Assembly (NCBI GenBank): GCA_022402445.1 | Contig: JAKRSF010000001.1 | Coordinates: forward strand, 1 to 64,000 | DNA: 64,000 nucleotides | Direction: 5' to 3' | Source of the DNA: Cyanobacteriota bacterium | Lineage (GTDB): Bacteria > Cyanobacteriota > Cyanobacteriia > CACIAM-69d | Part shown: piece after piece, positions 20,389-29,425 of the stretch | Layout: every line of letters begins with the position of its first letter | How positions within the stretch are numbered: the stretch's first letter is position 1 | The notes under the pieces: model-generated | Told to the model about the DNA's origin: nothing | Seen by the model: only the letters and a program-made list of their open reading frames with translations | The model's database searches: none | Position numbers and translations under genes: made by a program

Positions 20389-22368
20389 CTAGGGGGATGG
20401 GGCGATCGCGGCGAGGAGGGCTTGGGCGGCCTGTTGTTTGGCTAGTTTTTTGGTGCGGCCCTGGCCCCGGTATGGGTGGCCCTTCCAAACCAGGATGCAG
20501 CAAAATCCGCCCGCCGGGTCTGGGCTGTAGTGATCGGGGGGCATGGGCTGGCCGGTCTGCTGGCAGTGCTGGTTGAGTTGGCCGATGTAGTTGCTGCTGG
20601 GTTCGGGGGCGATCGCGGGGCTGGCGCTGGGGCTTGGGGTGGGGGCGGTTTGGCGATCGGTGGCGTCACGGGTGGTACCGGCGAGGCCCGCTTGCCAGAA
20701 GGCGATCGCGGCGCGGGCGCGGGCCTGTTTTTTGTTGGTGCTGTGGCAGGGGTGGGGGTGGGTGCGGCCATTGACGATCGCCCAGGCGGTCCAGTGGGTG
20801 CCTGCGCCGCTGACTTCAAATTCCACGGTCCAGTGCAGGCGATGGCAGGCGATGTCGAGGATGGAGATGGCCAGGGAGGGGGTCTGTTGGAGTTGCCGCA
20901 GGGCCGCCTGGGGGAGGGGGTGTTGGCCGTCCGTGAGGCCGTGGATCAGCAGCCGCCCCAGGTCGTCGGTGGAGAGGCGATCGAGGCGTTTGAGGGCCAG
21001 GTCGGTGATTTGGTCGAGGCGATCGGTGTTGATGGCGTGTTCGAGGTGTTGGGAGAATTGGTCGTCGTCCAGTTGGGCGAGGCGGTGCTGTTGGTCGAGG
21101 TTGCGATCGCGCACCGCATGGCGTTTTTGCCGCTGGGCCAGGTCGATGCGATCGCGGGCGGCCTCGAGCCAGGTGTTGATGCGCTCAGCCAACTCTTCCA
21201 GTTCCCCTTGGCTGTAAGGGGGATCGCTGCCATCGGCGATCGCGTGGAGCACCCGATGGTTAATAAAATCCGCCAGCCGCCGCAGGGGGGAGGTGCTGTG
21301 GCAGTAGGCCGGGGCCGCGAGGGCCAGGTGACCGATCGGTTCGGTGCCGTAGCGGGCGCGATCGAATTGGCAGGCGAGTTTCCGGCGCAGGGCGGTGCGC
21401 TGATCGGCGGGCATGTCCGCTAGGGCCGCCAGGAGCGCTTGGGGGCCGCGATCGCTCCAGTCCTCATCGCCCCAGTCCACCGCGATCGCCGGATCCAGGT
21501 CATTGCGCCAATCGAGGGGCTGGGCCGGGGTGGGAGAATCGCCGGTGGGGTCCGGGGCGATCGCCCGAGTGCCCTGGTTGCGGTAGAGGGCCGGATAGCC
21601 CGAGGAGCGGAGGATTTGGGCCATGATCGTATTGGCCAGCACCGCATATTCCGCCACCAGAACCTGCGATCGCAGGGGGGTGCCCAGGACCGGTCGCCCA
21701 TCCTCATCGAAGTAGGTATCGCCAATGGTGGACGCCCCCAAGGCCCCCAGGGTTTGGCGGTGGCGGGCGAGTTTTTTGGCCCAGGTTTGCAGGTAGCTGA
21801 GCTGGAGATGGTGGGGATCATCCGGCTGATCGAGGATGGCATCCGCCTGGTCGTAGCTGAGTTTGCGGATGCTGCAAAAGCGCACAAATTGCCAGTGGTA
21901 GTCCTGGAGGAGGCCCGTGGCGTCGAGGTCGAGGCGCAGTTCCAGGGCGGGCCGCATTTGCCCCTCGCGCAGGGAGAGGCGATCGCCCGTGAGCAGTTCC
22001 GGCAGCATGGGTTCGACCCGCCGGGGTAGATAGAGGGTAGCGATCCGTTCAATGGCCGCCTGATCGAGGAGCGAACCGGGGGCGATCGCGGCGGTGGGGT
22101 CGGCGATGTAGACATAGACCGTTGCTCCCACGGTGGCCCCAGGGGCGATCGCATCGTCCGCCACCTCGATGCGCAGGGCGTCATCTAAATCTTCGGAATT
22201 GGGACCATCAATGGTGAGACCCCAACGGGGGGGCCGCCGTTCGAGGAGGGCGTCCGTGTTGAGGGCTTCGGCGGCGGCGATCGCGGCGCGGGAAAAGGTG
22301 CGGCGTTTTTGGGGAGAGTTGGGGCCGGACCGGCTGGACTCGGGCCGTTGGCTTCCTGCGAGTTCCAT
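20389..22368 (-). CDS. RNB-domain exoribonuclease with two C-terminal dsRNA-binding motifs
   Basis: A 659-residue protein. The RNB (RNase II/R) catalytic motif NSEDLDDAL appears near residue 57, with acidic residues placed as in the DxxxxxDxDD active site, so 3'-to-5' hydrolytic exoribonuclease activity is expected. The domain continues through typical RNB features (YLPRRVEPMLPELLTG; the late HSTSPLRRLADFINHR motif). Unlike RNase II/R, there is almost no N-terminal cold-shock region and no S1 domain. Instead two dsRBM-like units follow: one around residues 525-575 (WTVEFEVSG, STNKKQARARAAIAF) and a fuller one at the C terminus (NYIGQLNQHCQQ, TKKLAKQQAAQALL). ATG at 22368 has GGAG upstream. 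A palindrome TTGTACAA lies 60 bases upstream. It is the first gene of a likely operon with the XRE-domain gene. Processing of structured RNA, perhaps a replication-control RNA, is inference. Confidence 0.82.
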   Translation of the reverse strand: MELAGSQRPESSRSGPNSPQKRRTFSRAAIAAAEALNTDALLERRPPRWGLTIDGPNSEDLDDALRIEVADDAIAPGATVGATVYVYIADPTAAIAPGSLLDQAAIERIATLYLPRRVEPMLPELLTGDRLSLREGQMRPALELRLDLDATGLLQDYHWQFVRFCSIRKLSYDQADAILDQPDDPHHLQLSYLQTWAKKLARHRQTLGALGASTIGDTYFDEDGRPVLGTPLRSQVLVAEYAVLANTIMAQILRSSGYPALYRNQGTRAIAPDPTGDSPTPAQPLDWRNDLDPAIAVDWGDEDWSDRGPQALLAALADMPADQRTALRRKLACQFDRARYGTEPIGHLALAAPAYCHSTSPLRRLADFINHRVLHAIADGSDPPYSQGELEELAERINTWLEAARDRIDLAQRQKRHAVRDRNLDQQHRLAQLDDDQFSQHLEHAINTDRLDQITDLALKRLDRLSTDDLGRLLIHGLTDGQHPLPQAALRQLQQTPSLAISILDIACHRLHWTVEFEVSGAGTHWTAWAIVNGRTHPHPCHSTNKKQARARAAIAFWQAGLAGTTRDATDRQTAPTPSPSASPAIAPEPSSNYIGQLNQHCQQTGQPMPPDHYSPDPAGGFCCILVWKGHPYRGQGRTKKLAKQQAAQALLAAIAPSP

Positions 22369-22428
22369 GGGGGTCTCCGCAATCGGGGCGATCGCGGGGC
22401 GGGGCGATCGCCGGATCAGTGGTCAGTA

Positions 22429-22436
22429 TTGTACAA
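22429..22436. promoter_or_regulatory. Palindrome TTGTACAA upstream of the RNB gene
   Basis: An 8-bp palindrome within ATTGTACAAAAT, 60 bases before the RNB start codon. It shares TTGTA/TACAA half sites with the palindrome upstream of the CyRepA1 gene, although the half-site spacing differs. It is a candidate operator only. Confidence 0.3.
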
Positions 22437-22467
22437 AATCCTATCGGTTCCCCCTCGTTTATGGCCC

Positions 22468-22830
22468 CTAGCGATCCAGCAGGGTGCAGATCCAGGGGCC
22501 GGGGCCTTGGGCTTGGAAGGGCTGGGGGCGGCGATCGCGGCCAATGCGGATCCGTCGCTGGCAGTCGTAGAGGGTGCGCCCCTGCTCGATGCCGTCAATG
22601 CTGACGATCGCGCGATATTCCCGATGGTTTTTGGCGCTGCGCTGGACGTCCACCAGGCACTGCCGATGGCCTTCGACGGTGCGGCAGGTCAGCGGCGCGG
22701 CGATCGCCCCCTGGATCGGCCCTGCGAGCATCAACATCAGGGCGCTGAGGCATCCCAGGGCGATCGCCTGGACCCTAGATAAGCGAGCTGGGGAATGGCT
22801 GAGGTTGGGTCTTGAACTGGGGTTAACCAT
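22468..22830 (-). CDS. Small exported protein of unknown function
   Basis: A 120-residue protein with a basic N terminus, a hydrophobic stretch (LSALMLMLAG) and an Ala-x-Ala cleavage site near residue 44, so it is probably secreted to the periplasm. The mature part of about 75 residues contains four cysteines (TCRTVEGHRQC, DCQRRI, WICTLLD), suggesting two disulfides. I do not recognise the family. ATG at 22830 is chosen because AGGA lies just upstream; the open frame continues to 23007 but without a signal-like start. It is divergent from the PEP-CTERM membrane protein gene. Confidence 0.6.
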   Translation of the reverse strand: MVNPSSRPNLSHSPARLSRVQAIALGCLSALMLMLAGPIQGAIAAPLTCRTVEGHRQCLVDVQRSAKNHREYRAIVSIDGIEQGRTLYDCQRRIRIGRDRRPQPFQAQGPGPWICTLLDR

Positions 22831-22986
22831 GGTCCTCGCGAAAAGATGGCCTGGGGCGCTAATTGGGCGTTGATTGGGCCGGTGAGCTAAGACTAGGGCA
22901 ACTGGCTCGGGGGCTGGCCGTGCGATCGCCCCTGCTGCGCCCTTGGTCCCCTGGCCGTTCAGAATCCTTTCCCTTGCCTTACCCCC

Positions 22987-25935
22987 ATGGATAAGCCCCT
23001 GCGCCAAAGCATTTCCATTCTATTTGCGGGTACGTTTTGGCTGTGGAATGGCTTTTTTATTGTCCTGTTCTACGGCTTTTTTCTGCCCTTTTGGGCACCG
23101 CAGTTGCTGGCGGCCATGGCGGCGGGGGAGGTGGCCCCGGTTTACCTCATTCCCCTGGGGTTGCTGCTGCTGACGCCGGTGGTGTCCGTGGCGGTGGGGC
23201 TGATCCAGTTTGGGGGCCTGCCGCGATCGCTCCTGCGGTGGTTTTATGGGGTTGAAGCGCCCCTGATGCTGGTGGCGACCCTGTGGCTGTTTCTGCTGCG
23301 AGATCTGACCCCCGGAGCCGTGTGGACCCTGGGGGCGGGGGCCGCGTGTTTGGGGACCTATGGCCTGGAACTGGTGGGCTGGCGACCGGGCCGGCGCGAT
23401 CGCTGGGGGGCGATCGCCGTGCTGGCCACCAGTGTGCTGATGCTGGGCCTCGCGATCGGTCTGGGGGCGCTGATGACCCTCTATGCCATCCCCATCACCT
23501 GGAGTGGGCTGACCGTGCTGGCCCAGGGGCTCGGGAACTATCAGCTCTCCTTCCTTGCAGCGATTCGAGATCTGTTCTTCATGGCCTTTTTTGCCCTGTC
23601 GGTGGTGCTGCTGGCGGGGATGCCCGTGTCCGTGGCGGTGCTGTATTGGCGATCGGGCCTGCGGGGGCTGGAACGGAGTGTCCACCGCTGGGGCCAACGG
23701 CGCGCCTTCTGGGGGGCGATCGCGGTGCTGGGATTCTGGCTGGTGGCCCTGGTGGGTCTGTCCTGGCAGCCGCAACATTTTGCCTTCCGGACCCTCGATC
23801 GCCCCATTGCTACCGATGGCGATCGCCAAACCCTGATGGACCAGCGCGATCGCCTGCGGCGCGGCCTCCTCAATGCCTATCTCCAACGGCAGCGTTACCT
23901 GGGCACCACCGACACCAGCAGCGATCTGGCGGATCTCTATCGCTCCGTCCTCAGGGTGCCCGAGGAGACGGCGGAGGCCCTTCAGCAGGTGCGCGATCGG
24001 CTCATTTTCCCGTTCCTCTACCAGGGCCACCCCCGCGATGGTCAGCGGGCCGCCCGCCTCTATGCGGCGCTCTTTGACGAATCCATCGAGCGGGGGGAAC
24101 AGGAGGCCGTGCAGCGGGCCTTCCGGGCGTCCGCCAGTTTGGACGGGGCGGCGGCGGGATCGCTCAATGCCAATGAACGGCGGGTTTTGCTCGAACGGCA
24201 GGATTTGAATGTCATTCCCCACGGGGATTGGGCGACGGTGGAACTCCACGAGGTCTATCGCAACCAAACCCTTGAGCCGGAGGAGGTGCTCTATAGCTTT
24301 TCCCTGCCGGAGAGTGCGGTGGTGACGGGCCTGTGGCTGGGGGATACGGGGGATTTGGCGAAGCGGTTTAGCTACCGCATTTCCCCGAGGGGGGCGGCCC
24401 AAAGGGTCTATGAGAGTCAGGTGCAGCGGGTTGCGCCCCAGGATCCGGCCCTGCTGGAGCAGGTGGGGCCGCAGCAATATCGTCTGCGGGCGTTTCCGGT
24501 GCCGGCGCGTTTGCGATCGTGGGAGACGGATCTGCCGGAGCGTCCGACGGCGATGCACCTGTGGCTGACCCTGGAGGTGCCGCGCCAGGGCGATCGCTAT
24601 CCCCTGCCGAAGCTGTTGGAGCGCCGCAATATCTATTGGACCAGCCGCACGGAGCGCCGCCATGGGGAGTTGAAGACCCTGACGGATCCGGCGGTGGAGG
24701 TGCCTGAGCGGGATTACCGGGCGGACTGGCTCAAGAATCCCTGGCTGCCGACGGCGATCGCGGCCCAATCACCCCAGGATCAGACCCAGGATCCGGCCCA
24801 GGATCAAGTAAAAAACAATCGGGATCAAGCGATTCAAGACTATGGGGCGATCGCGGGCTATCGGGTCACGGCGGAACCCCTCCCGCGCGATCGCATCCCC
24901 CTGCCGACGGCCCCGCGCTTGGCCGTGATCCTCGATACGTCCTACAGCATGGCCCGCCAGCGGCCCGCCCTCAAACGGCTGTGGCAATGGTTCGAGGGCC
25001 AGGGCTACCTGGATCAGCGGTTGGACAATGGGGATGTGGATCTGTTTTTGCCCGGAGATGCCCTGAGCAATCGCGCGCCCCAGTGGCTGTCGGCGGTGGA
25101 GCGGTTTGATCTGGATCGCTATGGATTCTTTGGCACCCTGCCGCCCCAGCGGGCCTTGGGGCAATACCAGCGGCACCGGGCAGACCGGGCTCCGGCGGTG
25201 CCCTACGATGCGGTTGTGTTTGTGACCGATCGCGGTAGCTATGAACTGGCGGGCGATCGCCAGGATGCGGTGCCCTTCCAACAGCCCCTGTGGCTGCTGC
25301 ACCTGGGGGGCCAACTGTCCGAAGCCTATGACGATGCCACCCTCGGGAGCATTCAGGCCAGCGGCGGCGGCGTCGCCACCGACATTGAAACCCTCCTGGC
25401 CCAGGTGGCCCTGCGGCGATCGCTGGCCGCCTCCGGTTCCGCCCAGGCAGAATTACCGTTCACTTGGGCCGATGGGTACCGGTGGCGCTTCACGGCGATC
25501 GCCCCATCGCCATCCTCCGCCCCTCTCCAGGGTGATCCCCAGCGCGATCGCCTGGAAAGTCGCGATCGCCTCGCCGCCGCCCCCGCTGCCCGCCAACTGA
25601 TCCTGGCCCTGGCCGGTCGCACCGCCAACCCCAGCCCCGAAACCCTCGATCGCATCCACCGCATCGCCACCACCTTCGGCATCGTCACGCCCTACTCCTC
25701 CGCGATCGTCCTGGTCAACGACGAGCAGCGCGCCGCCCTAGATCGCGCTGAAGCCAGCCGCGATCGCTTCAACCGCACCGTCGTTACCGGCAAAGAAGAC
25801 GAGGAAACCAACCCCAACACCGCCAGCGTCCCCGAAGGTTCCCCCCTCTACGGCCTGCCCATCGTCCTACTGCTGCTGTGGTTGATGCGATCGCGATCGC
25901 CCCATCGCCGGAACCCCGCCCCGCCCCGGCCGTAA
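22987..25935 (+). CDS. PEP-CTERM family integral membrane protein with VIT and vWA-like domains (TIGR02921-like)
   Basis: A 982-residue membrane protein. The N-terminal third has several hydrophobic segments (for example residues 15-40, 45-75, 85-105 and 145-165). A VIT-like domain follows around residues 390-520 (RRVLLERQDLNVIPHGDWATVELHEVYRNQ region). A von Willebrand A-like segment has a MIDAS-type DTSYSM near residue 650. The C terminus is VPEGSP, a hydrophobic helix and RSRSPHRR, which fits a PEP-CTERM sorting tag for an exosortase. The whole arrangement matches the PEP-CTERM integral membrane family described as TIGR02921. No exosortase gene is in this window. The start codon is ATG at 22987; no strong ribosome binding site is seen. 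The role is unknown; cell-envelope or exopolysaccharide-linked function is inferred from PEP-CTERM systems in general. Confidence 0.8.
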   Translation: MDKPLRQSISILFAGTFWLWNGFFIVLFYGFFLPFWAPQLLAAMAAGEVAPVYLIPLGLLLLTPVVSVAVGLIQFGGLPRSLLRWFYGVEAPLMLVATLWLFLLRDLTPGAVWTLGAGAACLGTYGLELVGWRPGRRDRWGAIAVLATSVLMLGLAIGLGALMTLYAIPITWSGLTVLAQGLGNYQLSFLAAIRDLFFMAFFALSVVLLAGMPVSVAVLYWRSGLRGLERSVHRWGQRRAFWGAIAVLGFWLVALVGLSWQPQHFAFRTLDRPIATDGDRQTLMDQRDRLRRGLLNAYLQRQRYLGTTDTSSDLADLYRSVLRVPEETAEALQQVRDRLIFPFLYQGHPRDGQRAARLYAALFDESIERGEQEAVQRAFRASASLDGAAAGSLNANERRVLLERQDLNVIPHGDWATVELHEVYRNQTLEPEEVLYSFSLPESAVVTGLWLGDTGDLAKRFSYRISPRGAAQRVYESQVQRVAPQDPALLEQVGPQQYRLRAFPVPARLRSWETDLPERPTAMHLWLTLEVPRQGDRYPLPKLLERRNIYWTSRTERRHGELKTLTDPAVEVPERDYRADWLKNPWLPTAIAAQSPQDQTQDPAQDQVKNNRDQAIQDYGAIAGYRVTAEPLPRDRIPLPTAPRLAVILDTSYSMARQRPALKRLWQWFEGQGYLDQRLDNGDVDLFLPGDALSNRAPQWLSAVERFDLDRYGFFGTLPPQRALGQYQRHRADRAPAVPYDAVVFVTDRGSYELAGDRQDAVPFQQPLWLLHLGGQLSEAYDDATLGSIQASGGGVATDIETLLAQVALRRSLAASGSAQAELPFTWADGYRWRFTAIAPSPSSAPLQGDPQRDRLESRDRLAAAPAARQLILALAGRTANPSPETLDRIHRIATTFGIVTPYSSAIVLVNDEQRAALDRAEASRDRFNRTVVTGKEDEETNPNTASVPEGSPLYGLPIVLLLLWLMRSRSPHRRNPAPPRP

Positions 25936-26121
25936 AATTAAAACAACTCTCCCGATCCACAGGCCGCAGACCCGGTATCTAAACTACATAAGAGTATTCA
26001 TTGTCAGGAATATTCAACCCCCTTGGATCCCTGCCCTCACCCCCCGCCCCATCCCCACGCGAGGGGCGATCATTCCCCATCCCCAAACCCCTGGGGTGCC
26101 ATACCCCCTGTCCGCCGCCCG

Positions 26122-27666
26122 ATGCCCCCACCTAATCGCGCGTCTCCATTCCTAGAGCAACCGAGCGACGAGGACCCCCGCACCGTCCTGGTGGTTGACG
26201 ATACCCTCGAAAATCTTCAGGTCCTCACGGCCCTGCTGCGGCAACATGGCTACCGGGTTCGCCAAGCCAGCAGTGGCCGCATGGCCCTCATGACCGTCCA
26301 GGCCAACCCCCCCGACCTGATCCTCCTGGACATTTCCATGCCCCAAATGGACGGCTATGACCTGTGCCGAGCCCTCAAGGACAATCCCCAGAGCGCCGAT
26401 ATTCCCGTCATTTTCCTGAGCGCGCGCGGGGATTCCGCCGACAAGGTGCAGGGCTTCCGCGTCGGCGGGGCGGACTATATCACCAAGCCCTTTCAGGTGG
26501 AGGAGGTGCTCGTGCGGGTGAGCCACCACATCACCGTGCAGCGCCAAAAGATCCAGATCCTGGAGCAAAATCGCCAGCTACAGCTCCAGGAAATGCAGCT
26601 ACGTCAACAGTCCCAGCGCGAAAAATTGCTGGTCGCCGCGATCGATGACATCCGCCAAACCCTCAATGTGGGCCAAATCCTGCGGACGGCGGCCGATCGC
26701 ACCCGCACCTTCTTTTCCGCCACCTCCGTGATGGTCTATGCCTTCCATTCCCCCCTGCCCGGAGAGGAGGGTGAAGAAATCGCCTCCGTGGTGGCCCACT
26801 CCATTGATGCGGGGGTGAATTGCCCCCTCCAGCGCCACTTCCAGCGCCATGGCCTCGGGCACCCCCTCGAAAAACCGCACCAGGTCAAAGTCATTCGCTC
26901 CGGCGCAAAATCCCCCCTCGCTGACTGGCTGCACCTGGACTGCGGCCCCTGCAGCGATGAGGAGACCACCGCGATCGCCCCCCTGCAAACCCCCTCCGGC
27001 CTGTGGGGCATCGTCACCGTCTGCCATCTCCAGGGCTATAGCTGGGAACCCTGGTCCCTCGCTTTCTTCGAGAGCCTCGCCGGGGCCATGGCCGTCGCCA
27101 TCCACCACGCCGAACTCTATGAACAACTGCGGGTCCTCAACAAAACCCTCGAACAGCTCGCCCACGTGGACGGCCTCACCAAGGTCAATAACCGCCGCGC
27201 CTTTGACAATCGCCTCACCACGGAATGGGACCGCCATCAGCACAGCGGCAAACCCCTAACCCTGGTCATGTGCGACGTGGACTTCTTCAAGCCCTACAAC
27301 GATTTCTACGGCCACCCCACCGGCGACGATTGCCTCAAGGCCGTTGCCCAGGCCCTCCAACATACCCTGCGGCGCTCCTCCGACTGGGTGGCCCGCTACG
27401 GCGGCGAAGAATTTGCCATCCTCCTGGCGGAAACCAACGGTGACCAGGCCCGCCAAGCGATCCACAAGGTCCAGGCCGCCATCCGCAAGCTCGCGATCGC
27501 CCACCAGCAGTCCCCCTTCCAGCGCGTCACCCTCAGCTTCGGCATCGCCACCGCCATCCCCGCCGACCCCCAATCCCCCAAGGATCTAATCGCCGCCGCC
27601 GATCGCGCCCTCTACCGCGCCAAGCAACAGGGCCGCAACCGCTGCGAACGGGCCGACTGCCCCTGA
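26122..27666 (+). CDS. Response regulator diguanylate cyclase (REC-GAF-GGDEF)
   Basis: A 514-residue cytoplasmic protein. The receiver spans about 20-140 (TVLVVDDTLENLQVL; phospho-acceptor Asp in LILLDISMP; Lys in ITKPF). A GAF domain follows (about 185-345, DIRQTLNVGQILRTAADRT), then a GGDEF domain (HVDGLTKVNNRRAFDNRL and an intact GGEEF loop RYGGEEFAILL). The intact loop predicts c-di-GMP synthesis controlled by phosphorylation and by a GAF ligand or chromophore. No bilin-type Cys was recognised in the GAF domain. The ATG at 26122 starts shortly before the receiver; an upstream TTG at 26023 would add a Pro/His-rich stretch. No dedicated kinase is adjacent. Confidence 0.9.
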   Translation: MPPPNRASPFLEQPSDEDPRTVLVVDDTLENLQVLTALLRQHGYRVRQASSGRMALMTVQANPPDLILLDISMPQMDGYDLCRALKDNPQSADIPVIFLSARGDSADKVQGFRVGGADYITKPFQVEEVLVRVSHHITVQRQKIQILEQNRQLQLQEMQLRQQSQREKLLVAAIDDIRQTLNVGQILRTAADRTRTFFSATSVMVYAFHSPLPGEEGEEIASVVAHSIDAGVNCPLQRHFQRHGLGHPLEKPHQVKVIRSGAKSPLADWLHLDCGPCSDEETTAIAPLQTPSGLWGIVTVCHLQGYSWEPWSLAFFESLAGAMAVAIHHAELYEQLRVLNKTLEQLAHVDGLTKVNNRRAFDNRLTTEWDRHQHSGKPLTLVMCDVDFFKPYNDFYGHPTGDDCLKAVAQALQHTLRRSSDWVARYGGEEFAILLAETNGDQARQAIHKVQAAIRKLAIAHQQSPFQRVTLSFGIATAIPADPQSPKDLIAAADRALYRAKQQGRNRCERADCP

Positions 27667-27793
27667 AGTGTGCCCAAACCCCATAAAAAATAGCCGCCTT
27701 CGCCCCGCCCCCGCCCAAACTCCCCCCGAACCATTAGCTATACTGGCTGCAAAATCCTTGATTTGTAAGCGATAGCAAGGGGCGCGATACACC

Positions 27794-29353
27794 ATGCGAG
27801 TTCTTTTAGTTTATCCGCTCTTTCCCAAAACCTTTTGGTCCTATGAAAAAATCCTAGAACTGGTGGGTCGCAAGGTGCTACTGCCCCCCTTGGGCCTGGT
27901 GACCGTGGCGGCAATTTTGCCCCAAACCTGGGAATTTCGATTGGTGGATCGCAACATTCGAGCCGTCACCGATGAGGAATGGGCCTGGGCGGATCTGGTC
28001 ATCTTCTCCGCCATGATCGTCCAGAAGGAAGACTTGATTGTCCAGATCCATGAGGCCAAACGGCGCGGGAAGCGCGTCGCCGTGGGTGGCCCCTACCCCA
28101 CCTCAACGCCCCAGGAATTGGAGGATTTGGGGGTGGATTATTTCATCCTAGACGAGGGGGAAATTACCCTGCCGATGCTCGTCGAGGCCCTGGAACGGGG
28201 GGAAACCAGCGGTAAATTTACGTCCAATGGCGAAAAGCCCGATGTCACCAATACCCCGATCCCCCGCTACGATTTGCTGGAGCGGGATGCCTATGATTCC
28301 ATGTCGGTGCAGTTTTCCCGGGGCTGCCCATTCCAATGTGAATTCTGCGACATCATTGTGCTCTATGGCCGCAAACCCCGCACCAAAACCCCCGAACAAT
28401 TGCTAGCGGAATTGCAGACCCTCTACGATCTGGGCTGGCGCGGCAGTGTGTTCATGGTGGATGATAATTTCATTGGCAATAAGCGCAATGTCAAACTGCT
28501 CCTAAAGGCCCTGCAAGTCTGGCAGCGGGAGCGGGATTATCCTTTCCGGTTTGATACGGAGGCGTCCCTGGATTTGGCGGACGATGAGGAGCTAATGGAT
28601 CTGATGCTGGAGTGCAACTTTGCGGCGGTCTTTATGGGGATTGAAACCCCGGATACGGAAAGTTTGCAGTTGACTAAAAAGTTCCAGAATACGCGATCAT
28701 CCCTGCTCGACGCGATCGACAAGGTGACCCATCGGGGCCTGCGGGTGATTGCGGGATTTATTGTCGGATTTGATGGGGAAAAATCGGGGGCGGGCCAGCG
28801 AATTGTTGACTTTGCGGAGATTACGGGAATTCCCACGACGACGTTTGCCATGCTCCAGGCGCTGCCCAATACGGCCCTGTGGCACCGCCTAGAAAAGGAA
28901 GGGCGGCTGCGCAATCCGGCGGCAAATATTAACCAGACCACGCTGATGAATTTTGAACCGACGCGCCCGGTGGAGGAGATTGCGCGGGAATATGTGGATG
29001 CGTTTCGGGCGCTCTATGATCCGGTGCAGTATCTCAATCGGGTCTATCGCTATTTCCTGAAGTTGGGGGCTCCTCGGGTGCGGCCGACGCCGAAGTTTCC
29101 GGAGTGGATTGTGATTCGGGCGCTGCTGTTGGTGTGCTGGCGACAGGGGGTGGTGCGCGAAACCCGGTGGCTGTTCTGGCATCACTTAATTAGTATGGCG
29201 ATTCGCAATCCGGCGGTGGTGGATCAATACATAACGGTGTGTGCCCACAATGAACACTTTTTGGAATATCGCGATATTGTGAAGGCGCAGATCGAGGCCC
29301 AATTGCAGGAGTACCAGCGATCGCAACGGGAGCCGGTGGAGGTGGCGGTTTAG
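27794..29353 (+). CDS. B12-binding-domain radical SAM protein (DUF4070 type)
   Basis: A 519-residue enzyme. The N-terminal cobalamin-binding-like Rossmann region (MRVLLVYPLFPKTFWSYE; VAVGGPYPTSTP) is followed by a radical SAM core with the 4Fe-4S motif CPFQCEFC (C178, C182, C185), then a C-terminal region with IAGFIVGFDGE and NTALWHRLEKEGRL as in the DUF4070-associated family common in cyanobacteria. The reaction is unknown; relatives include methyltransferases and hopanoid-type modifying enzymes, but I cannot choose. ATG at 27794. A good intrinsic terminator follows. Confidence 0.88.
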   Translation: MRVLLVYPLFPKTFWSYEKILELVGRKVLLPPLGLVTVAAILPQTWEFRLVDRNIRAVTDEEWAWADLVIFSAMIVQKEDLIVQIHEAKRRGKRVAVGGPYPTSTPQELEDLGVDYFILDEGEITLPMLVEALERGETSGKFTSNGEKPDVTNTPIPRYDLLERDAYDSMSVQFSRGCPFQCEFCDIIVLYGRKPRTKTPEQLLAELQTLYDLGWRGSVFMVDDNFIGNKRNVKLLLKALQVWQRERDYPFRFDTEASLDLADDEELMDLMLECNFAAVFMGIETPDTESLQLTKKFQNTRSSLLDAIDKVTHRGLRVIAGFIVGFDGEKSGAGQRIVDFAEITGIPTTTFAMLQALPNTALWHRLEKEGRLRNPAANINQTTLMNFEPTRPVEEIAREYVDAFRALYDPVQYLNRVYRYFLKLGAPRVRPTPKFPEWIVIRALLLVCWRQGVVRETRWLFWHHLISMAIRNPAVVDQYITVCAHNEHFLEYRDIVKAQIEAQLQEYQRSQREPVEVAV

Positions 29354-29398
29354 ATTAATCTGGATCTAAGGTGCCATAGGGGATGATCCTAATGGTTT

Positions 29399-29425
29399 AA
29401 AGGGGGGTCTTTTGGCCCCTTTTTT
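29399..29425 (+). terminator. Rho-independent terminator after the radical SAM gene
   Basis: The hairpin AAAGGGG (29399-29405) pairs with CCCCTTT (29416-29422) and runs into a T-tract, 46 bases after the stop codon. Confidence 0.75.

Noticed and set aside
23020-24768. 582-codon open frame antisense to the PEP-CTERM membrane protein gene
   Set aside because: Gln/Arg/His-rich low complexity, no start signal, opposite to a well-supported gene.
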